Shown: positions 1 to 9,684, counted from the stretch's first letter. The stretch: 64,000 nucleotides of DNA from Mycolicibacterium aurum (GCA_900078775.1 LT549889.1:930001-994000); one strand, 5' to 3'. Notes: generated by a model from the sequence alone, not told the origin. Numbers and translations: made by a program.

Positions 1-730
1 CCGGGCGATGCTGCGGCCGCTGGGCCGCGTCTACCGCGGGCTGGGCGTCCGGACGATCGGTTCGTCCGACGACTTCGTCCGGCGCGCGCCGCTGATGCTG
101 GTCGGCACCGCCGAACCGTTCGAGTACCCGCGCCCGGACTGGGGCGACCGGGTGGCGTTGATCGGCCCGTGCGAACTGTCCGAACCGGCGGGTGCGGAGG
201 GCCCCGACCCGGACGACGACCGGCCGGTGGTGCTGGTGACGACGTCCTCGGAACGCCAGCGCGACGACGTGCTGCCCACCACCGCACTGGCGTCGCTGGC
301 CGCCGAACCGGTACACGTGGTGGCGACCTACCCGTGCGGCATCCCGGCGGGCCTCGACATCCCCGCCAACGCGACGGTGCGCGAGTTCGTCGCGCACGGC
401 CCGTGGCTCGACCGTGCGGTCTGCGCGGTCACCCACGGCGGGATGGGAGTCACCCAGAAGGCGCTGGCCCGGGCGGTCCCGGTGTGCGTGGTGCCGTTCG
501 GGCGCGACCAGTTCGAGGTCGCCCGCCGAATCGAGATGTCCCGCAGCGGAACCCGTCTGCCCAGCAGGAGACTGACGGCACCGAGGCTGCGGGCCGCGGT
601 GACCGAGGCGATGACCATGACCGACGGCGCCCGCCGGGTGGCGGCCGGGTTCGCCGCCGCCGGTGGCGCTCACCGCGGCGCCGATACGCTGGAGCGCCGG
701 TTGCTCGGGCTCACAGCGTCCGGCGGTTGA
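1..730 (+). CDS. Glycosyltransferase, UGT/MGT-like, C-terminal part (start lies before the window)
   Basis: This is the C-terminal half of a GT-B fold glycosyltransferase of the UGT/MGT type, which moves a sugar from a nucleotide donor to a small or lipid acceptor. The open frame continues through base 1, so the methionine at position 8 is probably internal. The donor-binding region is visible as THGGMGVTQKAL followed by VPVCVVPFGRDQFEVARR, matching the HGG(x)G...DQ signature of the family. It ends one base before the start of the next gene, so the two may be co-transcribed. The acceptor domain is outside the window, so the substrate cannot be inferred. Confidence 0.75.
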   Translation, partial: RAMLRPLGRVYRGLGVRTIGSSDDFVRRAPLMLVGTAEPFEYPRPDWGDRVALIGPCELSEPAGAEGPDPDDDRPVVLVTTSSERQRDDVLPTTALASLAAEPVHVVATYPCGIPAGLDIPANATVREFVAHGPWLDRAVCAVTHGGMGVTQKALARAVPVCVVPFGRDQFEVARRIEMSRSGTRLPSRRLTAPRLRAAVTEAMTMTDGARRVAAGFAAAGGAHRGADTLERRLLGLTASGG

Positions 731-731
731 C

Positions 732-3700
732 ATGGAACCCGGATGCGCGAACTGCGGCACCGTCGGGCGTGCGGGCGCCCGGTTCTGCGACTTCTGCGGC
801 ACCCCACTGGTGCCTGCCGCCCCAGCCGCCGCCGGGCATCATGCCGAGTTCAAACAGGTCACCGTGCTGTTCGCCGATGTGGTCCGGTCGATGGACCTGG
901 CCGCGGCTCTGGGCACCGAACGGCTGCGGGAGGTGATGAGCGAGCTGTACCGACGGTCCCGGGCGGTGGTGTCGCACTACGGCGGCACCGTCGAATTCAC
1001 CGGTGACGGCGTGATGGCGGTGTTCGGTGCGCCGATCGCCTTGGAGGATCACGCGTTTCGGGCCTGCCTCGCGGCGCTGGACCTGCAACGCGAGGTGCAA
1101 CGGTACGCGGTGCCGGTGTATCACCGCGACGGGGTCGGGCTGCGGTTGCGGGTCGGGCTGAACTCCGGCCAGGTCATCACCGGCGAGATCGGTACCGGCC
1201 CGGGCCGTTACACCGCCATCGGGTCACATGTCGGGATGGCCCAACGGATGGAGGCGGCAGCCCCGCCCGGTGCGGTGATGCTCACGGCGTCGACGGCGCG
1301 GCTGGTGGAGGGGCTCGTCGAGTTGGGGCCACCGGAAGCGGTGCGGATCAAGCACTCCGACACACCGGTACCGGCGCGGAGGCTGATCTCGGCGGCGGTG
1401 CACCCGGACCGGGCCGGCGGCAGAGCGCACTGGTGGGGCGCGACGCCGAGGTGCGGGCCCTGGCGCGGCAGATCGACGCCACCCTCGAGGGGGTGGGCGC
1501 GGTGGTCGGGGTGATCGGCCCGCCGGGAATCGGTAAGAGCCGGTTGGTGACCGAAGTGCTGCGGATGGGTCGGGCCAGGGGGATGGGCGTGGTGTCCACC
1601 TGCTGCGAGGCCCACGCCCGCGGCGTGCCCTATCACGCGGCGGCCCGGCTGTTCCGCAATCTGCTCGGTGTGGGCGACTTGGAGGGCCGGCAGGCACGGG
1701 ACTGCGTCCGCGAGCAACTGTCCGGAACCGATCCCGCCGACCTGCTGCTGCTCGACGATCTGCTCGGCATCCGGGATCCCGAACTCCAGCCTGCCCCAAT
1801 CGATCCCGATGCGCGCCGCCGGCGGCTGGGGTCCTGCTGACTGCCGTGGCGACCGCGCGCCGGGGTCCGTCGATCTACGTCGTCGAGGACGCGCACTGGA
1901 TCGACGAGGCCAGTGAAGCGACGCTGGCCGACTTCCTGACCGTGCTGCAGGGCGGGCGGTCCATGACGGTGATCACCTACCGGCCCGAATACCGCGGCGC
2001 GCTCGCGCAGATCGCCGCACCGCACGCCATCTCCCTGGTGCCACTGGATGAACAGCAGTCGGCCAGGCTGATCGGGGAGCTGCTGGGGGGACACGCTTCG
2101 TTGGCGCAGGTCGCCGCACAGATCGCCGAGCATGCCGCCGGCAACCCGTTCTTCGCCGAGGAGATCATCCGTGACCTGGCCGAACGCGGTGTGCTGCAGG
2201 GGGATCCCGGCGGCTACGTGGCGGTCGACGGCGCCGGCGTGACCGGGGTGCCGGTCACGCTGCAGTCGACCATCGCCGCCCGCATCGACCGGCTCGGCGA
2301 CGCGGCCAAGAACGCGCTCAACGCGGCCGCCGTCATCGGCACCCGGTTCACCGACGACCTGCTGCACAACCTGGTCGAGCCGGTCTGCATCGACGAACTC
2401 GTCGCCGCCGAAATGATCGACCGGGTGCCCGCCCACCCCGCCGAGTACTGCTTCCGGCATCCGTTGATCCGGGCCGTCGCCTATCAGTCCCAGTTGCGCT
2501 CCGAACGCGGTCGGCTGCATCGCCGCCTGGCGGCGATCATCGAGCAGGGCCCGGGCACCTGCGAGGCCGGTGCCGCGCTGATCGCCACCCATCTGGAGGC
2601 GGCCGGCGAGCTGAAGACCGCCTTCGATTGGCACATGCGAGCGGGCACCTGGCTGGCGGGTCGCAACATCGCGGCCGCGCGGGCGAGCTGGCGCCAGGCC
2701 GCCGAGGTGGCCCGGCGGCTGCCGGCCGACGATCCGGACCGGCGCCGGATGCACATCGCGGCCAGCGGCGCGCTGTGCGGCATCGCGTGGCGCGTCGCGG
2801 CCGACGAGGCCGAGACCGGATACGAGCAGCTGCGCCGGTTGTGCACCGCGGAGGACGACCAGCGGGCGCTGGCCACCGGCATGGCCGGTTATGTGATGGC
2901 ACTGACCTTCCACAACCGCCCGCGCACCGCATCGGCGTACGCCTCCGAACTGGAGCGAATGCTGGTCCGGATCGGCGATGACGCCCTGACGGTGTCGGTG
3001 TCGTTCGGGGTGCTGGCCGCCAAATGGGAGACCGCCGAAGTGCTCGAGATGGACCGGGTGGCGCAGCGGGTCATCGACCTGGCCGGCGGGGACCCCAACC
3101 GGGGCGGCACCTTCTTCGGCTCCCCGCTGGCCCTGGCGCTGGCGATCCGCGGTGTCGCCGGGATGTCGCTGGGCCGGCCCGGGTGGAAGGACGACCTCGA
3201 CAACGCCATCGAGATGGCCCGGTCCCTGGAACCGCTGATCCTGGTCGTCACCACCCTGCACAAGTACGCCCAGACCGGTCTGGGGGCGGTGCGGGCGGAC
3301 GCCCGTGCGCTGCGCGACACGGCCGGGGCGCTGGCCGCCGCGCAGCGGTCCGGGGACGATTTCACGGTGGTGCACGCGCATCTGGCGCGCGGGCTGGTCT
3401 TGGTCTGCGGGGAGGGCGGTGACCGCGAAGCCGGCTATGAGCACCTGGTCCGGGCCCGCCGCAGTGCCCAGCAGGGCTGCGGTAACAGCTCCATCGTGCA
3501 GATCGCCGACATCCAGTTCGCGCGCCGCCGCCGCGAGCTCGGGGACGTCGACGGCGCGGTCGATCTGGCCGGTTCGGTGGTCGATGCGCTGTTCGATACC
3601 GGGGCGGTGGTCTGGCGCGGTCCGGCCACCGGTGCGCTGGTGGAGGCGTTGCTGACCCGCGGTCGCGAGGGCGACGTCCGGGCGGCTCGCGCGGCCATCG

Positions 3701-3933
3701 ACCGGCTGGCCGGGACCCCCGTCGATCCGGGATTCATGTTGCACGAGGTGCCACTGTTACGGTTGCGAGCCCTGGTGGCGAGAGCGGAAGGCGATGTGGC
3801 GGCGCAGCGGTGCTTTGCCGACCGGTATCTCGCGACGGCGCGGGCCTGCGGTTTCGAGGGCCACGTGGCGGTTGCCCAGGCGCTGGCGGTCCCGGCTCCG
3901 GAACGCGTGGCACCGCTGCGGCGGCTTTGCTGA
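732..3933 (+). CDS. Adenylate/guanylate cyclase-domain AAA ATPase signalling protein (two frameshifts)
   Basis: This is one long gene in three reading frames. The first part (732-about 1418) has an N-terminal zinc ribbon with two CxxC pairs, then a class III cyclase domain with both metal aspartates (FADVVRS and GDGVMAVFG). The second (about 1418-1830) holds the Walker A motif GPPGIGKSRLV. The third (to 3933) holds the Walker B-like VVEDAHWID and a long helical-repeat ATPase tail. Adding one G near 1417 and one G in the run near 1830 restores a single protein of about 1,066 residues. The usual transition-state Asn of the cyclase is replaced (HVGMAQRM in place of VNxAxR), so catalysis is doubtful. 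The architecture is common among mycobacterial cyclase-ATPase regulators. Confidence 0.75.
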
Positions 3934-4088
3934 CCGGCGTGTCGGGCGCCGTCGGGCGTGTCTCGGCGGGTGCCGCGTGCCCGGCCGGTGGTATGTAGTG
4001 CGACACGAACGCGTTTGTGATGTGCGACACGCCGAGTGCGTGCCCCGCGAAGTCATTACGACCTGGGAATTTCACAAATGTGGTTCAG

Positions 4089-4104
4089 AACATCTTGTAT
4101 GTGT
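4089..4104 (+). promoter_or_regulatory. NrdR box 1 of nrdHIE
   Basis: AACATCTTGTATGTGT matches the reverse complement of the NrdR box consensus ACACwATATxTxGTGT at most positions. NrdR is the ATP-cone repressor of ribonucleotide reductase genes and binds paired boxes. The second box begins 28 bp downstream, and the same pair at the same spacing precedes nrdF2. Confidence 0.65.
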
Positions 4105-4116
4105 TCGCTTTGTCGG

Positions 4117-4132
4117 CCACTAGGTGTAGTGT
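4117..4132 (+). promoter_or_regulatory. NrdR box 2 of nrdHIE
   Basis: CCACTAGGTGTAGTGT reads ACACTACACCTAGTGG on the other strand, a good NrdR box. It lies 28 bp (start to start) from box 1, in the same arrangement as at nrdF2. The box lies about 215 bp before the nrdH start codon. Confidence 0.7.
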
Positions 4133-4346
4133 CTGACGGACCGCAAGGCCCCATTGCTTCAGGAGCCCGACGGAGCAGGAAACCAGAGTGTGTCGGTGGT
4201 CCCGTCCACAATGGGTTCGGTTCTCGAGATCCGGAATTTCCGGGCCCCGCGGTCCGCTGAACATCAGAGGAAAGCAGTACCCGGTGAGTTGCCGGTCCGC
4301 ACATAACCCCATTCGAGAACGACACACACTAGGAGCCGTACCGCCG

Positions 4347-4589
4347 ATGACCGTCACCGTGTACACCAAGCCCGCGTGCGTGCAGTGCAACGCCACCTAC
4401 AAGGCGCTGGACAAAGAAGGCGTCGCCTACGAGAAGGTCGACATCAGCGTGGACACCGAAGCGCGGGATTACGTGATGGCGCTCGGCTACCTGCAGGCTC
4501 CCGTCGTGGTGGCCGGCAACGAGCACTGGTCGGGCTTCCGTCCGGACCGGATCAAGGCGCTCGCCGGTACGGCCGCCGTCACCGCCTAG
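4347..4589 (+). CDS. nrdH: NrdH glutaredoxin-like redoxin
   Basis: NrdH is an 80-residue thioredoxin-fold protein that reduces the class Ib ribonucleotide reductase NrdE, taking electrons from thioredoxin reductase. The active site CVQC follows the first strand ([14 protein letters not shown]), and the C-terminal WSGFRPD motif typical of NrdH is present. The ATG at 4347 gives the usual length. It is the first gene of nrdH-nrdI-nrdE and corresponds to Rv3053c. The NrdR boxes upstream suggest repression when dATP is plentiful. Confidence 0.95.
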   Translation: MTVTVYTKPACVQCNATYKALDKEGVAYEKVDISVDTEARDYVMALGYLQAPVVVAGNEHWSGFRPDRIKALAGTAAVTA

Positions 4590-4626
4590 CGCGACCGATC
4601 TTCAGGGGCAGAGAGGAGAAGGCCAC

Positions 4627-5079
4627 ATGAGCCACCTCGTGTACTTCTCCAGCGTGTCGGAGAACACCCACCGCTTCGTGCAGAAGTTGGGCCATCCCGC
4701 CGACCAGGTCACCCGGATCCCGCTGCACGGCCGTATCGAGGTCGACCAGCCGTTCGTGCTGGTACTGCCCACCTACGGCGGCGGCAAGGCCAGCCCCGAC
4801 ATCAACAGCGGCGGCTATGTCCCCAAGCAGGTCATCGCCTTTCTCAACAACGAGCACAACCGGTCGTTGATCCGCGGCGTCATCGCCGCGGGCAACAACA
4901 ACTTCGGTGAGGAATTCGCCTACGCGGGCAATGTGGTCTCGGCCAAGTGCCGGGTGCCCTACCTCTACCGCTTCGAACTCATGGGAACTCCGGACGACGT
5001 CGACGCCGTCCGTGCGGGATTGCAAGATTTCTGGAAGGAACAGACGTGCCACCAACCGTCACAGCTGCAGAGCCTTTAA
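4627..5079 (+). CDS. nrdI: NrdI flavodoxin-like ribonucleotide reductase assembly protein
   Basis: NrdI is a small flavodoxin that supplies the oxidant needed to build the manganese-tyrosyl radical cofactor of NrdF. The FMN phosphate loop is visible as FSSVSENT near the N-terminus, followed by LPTYGGG and the [15 protein letters not shown] segment. An AGAGGAG ribosome-binding site lies just upstream of the ATG. The 150-residue length is normal. The 3' end overlaps the nrdE start by 34 bp, so translation is probably coupled. Confidence 0.95.
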   Translation: MSHLVYFSSVSENTHRFVQKLGHPADQVTRIPLHGRIEVDQPFVLVLPTYGGGKASPDINSGGYVPKQVIAFLNNEHNRSLIRGVIAAGNNNFGEEFAYAGNVVSAKCRVPYLYRFELMGTPDDVDAVRAGLQDFWKEQTCHQPSQLQSL

Positions 5080-7214
5080 CCACCGGCGCTCATGCGCTCC
5101 CGGGGGAGACGGACTACCACGCGCTCAACGCGATGCTCAACCTGTACGACGCGGACGGCAAGATCCAGTTCGACAAGGATGTGCTGGCCGCCCGCGAGTA
5201 CTTCCTGCAGCACGTCAACCAGAACACGGTGTTCTTCCACAGCCAGGACGAGAAGCTCGACTACCTGGTCGAGAAGGAGTACTACGAGCGCGAGGTGCTC
5301 GACCAGTACTCCCGCAACTTCGTCAAGTCGCTGATCGACCGCGCCTACGCCAAGAAGTTCCGGTTCCCGACCTTCCTGGGCGCGTTCAAGTACTACACCT
5401 CCTACACGCTGAAGACCTTCGACGGGAAGCGCTACCTGGAGCGCTTCGAGGACCGCGTGGTGATGGTGGCGCTGACGCTGGCCGCCGGTGACACCGACCT
5501 GGCCGAGAAACTGGTCGACGAGATCATCGACGGCCGCTTCCAGCCGGCCACCCCGACGTTCCTGAACTCGGGCAAGAAGCAGCGTGGCGAGCCGGTGTCG
5601 TGCTTCCTGCTGCGCATCGAGGACAACATGGAGTCCATCGGGCGCTCCATCAACTCCGCCCTGCAGCTGTCCAAGCGCGGCGGCGGTGTCGCCCTGCTGC
5701 TCACCAACATCCGTGAGCACGGCGCCCCGATCAAGAACATCGAGAACCAGTCCTCGGGCGTCATCCCGATCATGAAGCTGCTGGAGGACTCGTTCTCCTA
5801 CGCCAACCAGCTCGGGGCCCGCCAGGGCGCCGGTGCGGTGTACCTGCACGCGCACCACCCCGACATCTACCGCTTCCTGGACACCAAGCGGGAGAACGCC
5901 GACGAGAAGATCCGGATCAAGACCCTGAGCCTCGGTGTGGTGATCCCGGACATCACCTTCGAGCTGGCCAAGAAGAACGAGGACATGTACCTGTTCTCGC
6001 CGTACGACGTCGAGCGTGTCTACGGGGTGCCGTTCGCCGACATCTCGGTCACCGAGAAGTACTACGAGATGGTCGACGACGCGCGCATCCGCAAGACCAA
6101 GATCAAGGCCCGCGAGTTCTTCCAGACGCTGGCCGAGCTGCAGTTCGAGTCGGGCTACCCGTACATCATGTACGAAGACACGGTCAACCGAGCCAACCCG
6201 ATTGATGGCAAGATCACCCACTCCAACCTGTGCTCGGAGATCCTGCAGGTTTCCACGCCTTCGGAGTTCAACGAGGATCTTTCCTACGCCAAGGTCGGCA
6301 AGGACATCTCCTGCAACCTGGGGTCGCTGAACATCGCCAAGGCGATGGACTCACCGGACTTCGCCCGGACCATCGAGGTGTCGATCCGCGCGCTGACCGC
6401 GGTGAGCGATCAGACCCACATCTGGTCGGTGCCCTCGATCGAGCAGGGCAACAACAGCTCCCACGCCATCGGTCTGGGGCAGATGAACCTGCATGGGTAC
6501 CTGGCCCGCGAGCGGATCCACTACGGGTCCGAAGAGGGTGTGGACTTCACCAACATCTATTTCTACACGGTGCTCTACCACGCGCTGCGGGCCTCGAATC
6601 TCATTGCGATCGAACGCGGTAAGGCGTTCGGTGGTTTCGAGAAGTCGAAGTACGCGTCGGGGGAGTTCTTCGACAAGTACACCGATCAGGTGTGGGAGCC
6701 GGCCACCGACAAGGTGCGAAAGCTGTTCTCCGACGCCGGGATTCACATCCCTACCCAGGATGACTGGAAGCTGCTGAAGGAGTCGGTGCAAAAGCACGGC
6801 ATCTACAACCAGAACCTGCAGGCCGTCCCGCCGACCGGTTCGATCAGCTACATCAACCACTCGACGTCCTCGATCCACCCGGTCGCGTCCAAGATCGAGA
6901 TCCGCAAGGAAGGCAAGATCGGCCGCGTCTACTACCCGGCGCCGTACCTGACCAACGACAACCTTGAGTTCTACAAGGACGCGTACGAGATCGGGTACGA
7001 GAAGATCATCGACACCTACGCCGCGGCCACCCAGCACGTGGACCAGGGCCTGTCGTTGACGTTGTTCTTCAAGGACACCGCCGACACCCGCGAGGTCAAC
7101 AAGGCGCAGATCTACGCCTGGCGCAAGGGAATCAAGACGCTGTACTACATCCGGCTGCGTCAGATGGCCCTGGAGGGCACTGAGGTGGAAAATTGCGTCT
7201 CATGTATGTTGTGA
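5046..7214 (+). CDS. nrdE: Class Ib ribonucleoside-diphosphate reductase, large subunit
   Basis: NrdE is the catalytic alpha subunit that reduces ribonucleoside diphosphates, using a radical passed from NrdF. The GTG at 5046 gives about 722 residues and an N-terminus containing [14 protein letters not shown], which I recognise from mycobacterial NrdE. The active-site region PVSCFLL, the loop cysteine in NLCSEI, and the C-terminal CVSC redox tail are all visible. Like other class Ib enzymes it lacks the N-terminal ATP cone. The gene overlaps nrdI and ends shortly before an intrinsic terminator. Confidence 0.96.
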   Translation: MPPTVTAAEPLTTGAHALPGETDYHALNAMLNLYDADGKIQFDKDVLAAREYFLQHVNQNTVFFHSQDEKLDYLVEKEYYEREVLDQYSRNFVKSLIDRAYAKKFRFPTFLGAFKYYTSYTLKTFDGKRYLERFEDRVVMVALTLAAGDTDLAEKLVDEIIDGRFQPATPTFLNSGKKQRGEPVSCFLLRIEDNMESIGRSINSALQLSKRGGGVALLLTNIREHGAPIKNIENQSSGVIPIMKLLEDSFSYANQLGARQGAGAVYLHAHHPDIYRFLDTKRENADEKIRIKTLSLGVVIPDITFELAKKNEDMYLFSPYDVERVYGVPFADISVTEKYYEMVDDARIRKTKIKAREFFQTLAELQFESGYPYIMYEDTVNRANPIDGKITHSNLCSEILQVSTPSEFNEDLSYAKVGKDISCNLGSLNIAKAMDSPDFARTIEVSIRALTAVSDQTHIWSVPSIEQGNNSSHAIGLGQMNLHGYLARERIHYGSEEGVDFTNIYFYTVLYHALRASNLIAIERGKAFGGFEKSKYASGEFFDKYTDQVWEPATDKVRKLFSDAGIHIPTQDDWKLLKESVQKHGIYNQNLQAVPPTGSISYINHSTSSIHPVASKIEIRKEGKIGRVYYPAPYLTNDNLEFYKDAYEIGYEKIIDTYAAATQHVDQGLSLTLFFKDTADTREVNKAQIYAWRKGIKTLYYIRLRQMALEGTEVENCVSCML

Positions 7215-7229
7215 CGCGCTAGAGACGTT

Positions 7230-7266
7230 GCAGGCCAGGGAGATTACTCCCTGGCCTGCTTCTTTT
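7230..7266 (+). terminator. Intrinsic terminator of nrdHIE
   Basis: A perfect 13-bp stem (left arm 7230-7242, right arm 7247-7259) encloses the loop ATTA and is followed by TTCTTTT. It lies 16 bp after the nrdE stop and closes the operon. It also marks the border between conserved core genes and the accessory region. Confidence 0.88.
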
Positions 7267-7287
7267 GGATGGAGCAGCAGTTGTAGG

Positions 7288-7674
7288 TCAGGTGCGGAAG
7301 GCTGCTATGCGTTTCGCAGTCTCCACCAGGTGCTCGGCCGCTCGATTCATCTTCTTCAGCTCCGCTGAGGTCAGATCCTGATGCGTATAAGCAGCCTTGT
7401 TCTTCAAGTTCAGCAGCGTGTTCAGGTGCCTCTCGGATCCGTCGTCCGCCCGCTTCAGTAGTGCGACCGCCTCGCTGTGGTTACCGGTATTCGAGTGCAC
7501 ACCGAGTCGCACGCAGCAAATGACATCGGCGGCCGCGATGCCTGCGTCGACGTACAGGTCCCCGGCGGCGTTGGGCATCTCCTCTCCGAGATGATCGGCC
7601 GCACCAAAGAACTCGTTCGCCTTCGACAGGCGCCCGGCGGTAACTACGGAGCTGCAGTCACGTTGTCCAGCCAT
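7288..7674 (-). CDS. HEPN-like protein, likely partner of the adjacent nucleotidyltransferase
   Basis: This all-helical protein of about 128 residues resembles HEPN-domain proteins encoded beside minimal nucleotidyltransferases. Its four predicted helices and the C-terminal A-Y...L...D...A..LV..A pattern fit that fold. The ribonuclease motif RX4-6H of toxic HEPNs is not clear; the nearest match is RLGVH, with only three residues between, so it may not be a nuclease. The start ATG overlaps the stop of the upstream gene (TGATG), implying coupled translation. Together they resemble an MNT-HEPN (type VII) toxin-antitoxin pair. The fold assignment is by eye and moderately sure. Confidence 0.6.
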   Translation of the reverse strand: MAGQRDCSSVVTAGRLSKANEFFGAADHLGEEMPNAAGDLYVDAGIAAADVICCVRLGVHSNTGNHSEAVALLKRADDGSERHLNTLLNLKNKAAYTHQDLTSAELKKMNRAAEHLVETAKRIAAFRT

Positions 7675-8321
7675 CACGACATCCTCGTCGTGGTCGGAGT
7701 TACCGCGCGCAGCTGCTTGTTCAGCCAGGCCGGCATCCCTGCAACGGTCAGGCCCTGCTTGGCGACGTCACGGAGTAGTGGTTCGCCCGCGACGATCGCA
7801 TCACGGAGTTGGTCCTCGGCGTACTCGACGATGCGGCCATCATTGCCGGTCCACGCGGCGACCAGTCGGGCGAGTTCGGCCACCCGTGTCTCCCACGCGT
7901 CGTCGTCGCCGTCGGAGGCGGCGCGCACCAGGAATAGGTCGATGTCGCTGTCGAGCTTCATGCGCCCCGTCGCTGCCGAGCCGAACACCGCGGCGTACTT
8001 CAGTGTCTTGCCCCAGTCGTCCAGGTGCTCTTCGAGGCACTTCAGGAACGTGGAGTTCAACTGGGCGAGCGCCATAATCGGTTTGGCCGCAATATGTTCG
8101 GTGTTGAGTCGGTAAGTGTGTGTCCGGCCCACTCGATCGTGAAGAACCACGCCTTGGGCGGCGAGGCGGGTGAGCACCTTGCGGACGCCCTCACCCGACG
8201 CCGTGGTGATGATGCGCTGGATCTGGGAGATCGTGAACGTGGCATCGGCGCTTGCAAGGACCGCGAGCACGTCGCCGTCCAGAGTCGGCGTCACCGTGGC
8301 GAACGGCTTGTTCAACTGCAT
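7674..8321 (-). CDS. Winged-helix plus minimal nucleotidyltransferase (MNT) protein
   Basis: The first 85 or so residues look like a winged-helix domain (ISQIQRIITTASGEGVRKVLTRLAAQGVV, broken as ISQIQRIITTASGEG then VRKVLTRLAAQG). The rest is a polymerase-beta-type nucleotidyltransferase with the GSx10DxD motif (GSAATGRMKLDSDIDLF). In HepT-MntA systems the MNT protein modifies its HEPN partner with AMP and so neutralises it. Here the winged helix could also autoregulate the AT-rich promoter just upstream. The ATG at 8321 was chosen because it directly follows that promoter and starts the conserved domain. It is co-transcribed with the HEPN-like gene. Confidence 0.72.
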   Translation of the reverse strand: MQLNKPFATVTPTLDGDVLAVLASADATFTISQIQRIITTASGEGVRKVLTRLAAQGVVLHDRVGRTHTYRLNTEHIAAKPIMALAQLNSTFLKCLEEHLDDWGKTLKYAAVFGSAATGRMKLDSDIDLFLVRAASDGDDDAWETRVAELARLVAAWTGNDGRIVEYAEDQLRDAIVAGEPLLRDVAKQGLTVAGMPAWLNKQLRAVTPTTTRMS

Positions 8322-8340
8322 CGGCGGCACCTCCTCATCT

Positions 8341-8375
8341 GCAACTATAATAAGAATATAACAACTATAGTTTGA
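8341..8375 (-). promoter_or_regulatory. AT-rich promoter/operator of the MNT-HEPN pair
   Basis: A strikingly AT-rich patch in GC-rich DNA lies just upstream of the MNT gene. It contains the perfect 10-bp palindrome AACTATAGTT at 8363-8372 and a second AACTATA half-site at 8343-8349. The position 20-50 bp upstream of the start fits a promoter with an overlapping operator. Autoregulation by the winged-helix MNT protein is an inference. Confidence 0.55.
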
Positions 8376-8513
8376 ATTACTGGGTAGGTCTCGGCAACCC
8401 CTGCCAGTTCCTTGACGTTCCGATTGTTCCCGGTACCGTCCAGGATTCCGTACTGGAAGCCGGGTAGGTTCGTGTCCCAACTGGACATTTCGTAGCAGAA
8501 AGCAGGGTGGCTC

Positions 8514-8753
8514 GTGGCACGCAAGTCGTGGAAGGACCTTCCCCCAGCGGGCAAGGCGGCGATCATCGTCCTGACGGCCCTGGATGCAGGTCTGCGGGCG
8601 TGGGCATTGCGTGACCTGGCCCATCGCAACGCCGCTCAGGTCAACGGTCCCCGCTGGCTGTGGCGCATCGCTCTGGGCGCGGTGACGTCCTCGGGCGTGC
8701 TGCCGGCGGCGTATCTGCTGCGCGGGCGGAAGGCCGATGTCGACCACGGTTGA
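8514..8753 (+). CDS. Small membrane protein of unknown function
   Basis: This is a 79-residue protein with a basic N-terminus and two hydrophobic segments (about residues 13-30 and 46-68), so it is probably an inner-membrane protein with two spans. It reads from a GTG at 8514; a GTG three codons earlier is also possible. It resembles short actinobacterial membrane proteins of the PLDc_N/DUF5652 type, but I cannot name its role. The next small gene overlaps its 3' end by 17 bp. Confidence 0.6.
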   Translation: MARKSWKDLPPAGKAAIIVLTALDAGLRAWALRDLAHRNAAQVNGPRWLWRIALGAVTSSGVLPAAYLLRGRKADVDHG

Positions 8754-8901
8754 GGTCGTCCTCATCACCGCACTGGTCTTCGGCATCGTCGGGGTCCTGT
8801 TCGGCTCGATCTATGCCTGGGAGAAGTGGGGTAAGGGCTCGCCGCTGGAGCGGCGCGTCGATGGGTTCTTCGACCGCCTGGGCGACCTGTTCGACCGGTG
8901 A
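8737..8901 (+). CDS. 54-residue membrane miniprotein
   Basis: A 54-residue frame starting at the ATG at 8737 begins MSTTVEVVLITALVFGIVG and has one clear transmembrane helix (about residues 6-27). A charged cytoplasmic tail follows, ending FFDRLGDLFDR. It overlaps the preceding small membrane gene by 17 bp in another frame and stops one base before the convergent next gene. The hydrophobic-then-amphipathic composition supports a real protein. No function is known to me. Confidence 0.5.
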   Translation: MSTTVEVVLITALVFGIVGVLFGSIYAWEKWGKGSPLERRVDGFFDRLGDLFDR

Positions 8902-9267
8902 CTACTGGCCGTAGGTGTAGCGCAGATTCGCGTTGATCAGGACGTTGATCCGCTTGCGCAGATGCCCGGTCGTGCTGGCGTCGGGCGGATCGCCATCGAC
9001 GGTGAGGGTCCAGCGCAGATCGGTCCCGTTGCTCCTCGCCGGCAGGTCGAAGCGAATGCGCGCATCGGGCAGTCGCGGCCATAGCGAGGACCACACCACG
9101 AGGTCCGGTTCGCGGGCCTCCAGCACCACCGGTGCGACCTCGTCGTCGAGCAGGTGCAACCAGGGCCGGATGGTGTTGCGGGTGGGCGCGACGAGATCCT
9201 CGAACACCACGTGCGGCGGCGCGGGCAGGTTCCGTCTCCGGGATCCGAGCTCCCGCGCCGCGCTCAT
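8902..9267 (-). CDS. SRPBCC/START-like small hypothetical protein
   Basis: This 121-residue protein begins with basic residues and then PPHVVFEDLVAPTRN, followed by alternating strands (PDLVVWSSLWPRLPDARIRFDLP; TDLRWTLTV). It ends in a long helix with RKRINVLINANLRYTYG. The pattern fits the helix-grip (SRPBCC, polyketide cyclase-like) fold, which binds small hydrophobic ligands. The stop abuts the 54-residue gene on the other strand. It is probably co-transcribed with the DUF5997 gene just upstream, with no spacing between them. Confidence 0.6.
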   Translation of the reverse strand: MSAARELGSRRRNLPAPPHVVFEDLVAPTRNTIRPWLHLLDDEVAPVVLEAREPDLVVWSSLWPRLPDARIRFDLPARSNGTDLRWTLTVDGDPPDASTTGHLRKRINVLINANLRYTYGQ

Positions 9268-9268
9268 C

Positions 9269-9655
9269 TCAGCTCTCGCGCGCCTTGTCGGCTTGGGTCG
9301 CCTTGATCCGGCGCTCCTCGCGCAGCACGTTCTGGAAGCTCTCCCGCTCGGCCACCAGCCAGTCCGGCATCTCTTCCAGCAGCGCCGTGATCTGCTCGGT
9401 GGTCAGCGCCTCGGTGACCCCGCCGCGGGCCAACCCGGCGATCGAGACACCCAGTTTGGCGGCCACCAGGTTCTTCGGATGCGGCCCGTTCTTGCGCAGG
9501 TCCTTCAGCCACTGCGGCGGGTCGGCTTGCAGGTCGGCGAGTTCACCGCGGGTGATCGGGTTCTCCTGGAACTGCGCCGGCGTCGCGGGCAAGTACACGT
9601 CCAGCTTCTTCGCCGCGGTCGCGGGTTTCATGGACTGCGTATTCGGCCTGCTCAT
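9269..9655 (-). CDS. DUF5997 family protein
   Basis: This protein of about 128 residues has the family's KPATAAKKLDVYLPATPAQF opening, then PQWLKDLRKNGPHPKNLVAAKLGVS (in pieces) and a C-terminal DWLVAERE helix. I recognise it as the actinobacterial DUF5997 family, whose role is unknown. It is divergent from a LysR-type substrate-binding protein with only 29 bp between the starts, a pairing often seen in actinobacteria and suggesting shared control. Confidence 0.75.
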   Translation of the reverse strand: MSRPNTQSMKPATAAKKLDVYLPATPAQFQENPITRGELADLQADPPQWLKDLRKNGPHPKNLVAAKLGVSIAGLARGGVTEALTTEQITALLEEMPDWLVAERESFQNVLREERRIKATQADKARES

Positions 9656-9684
9656 GATGGTCAGCCTATCGGTAGCCTGAGCCG

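Larger units (their letters stand above)
3934..4346 (+). other. Regulatory intergenic region upstream of nrdHIE
   Basis: I see no gene in this stretch of about 410 bp. It carries two NrdR-type boxes (annotated separately) and a 9-bp direct repeat TGCGACACG at 3999-4007 and 4023-4031. The core GCGACACG occurs again at 31433-31440, just before the NrdR boxes of nrdF2. The first 100 bases are the tail region of the cyclase gene. The segment from 4133 to the nrdH start would be an unusually long leader, with no recognised riboswitch. Confidence 0.5.

Noticed and set aside
1633..3744. A 703-codon open frame on the minus strand
   Set aside because: Shadow of the cyclase/ATPase gene; low-complexity composition and no motif.
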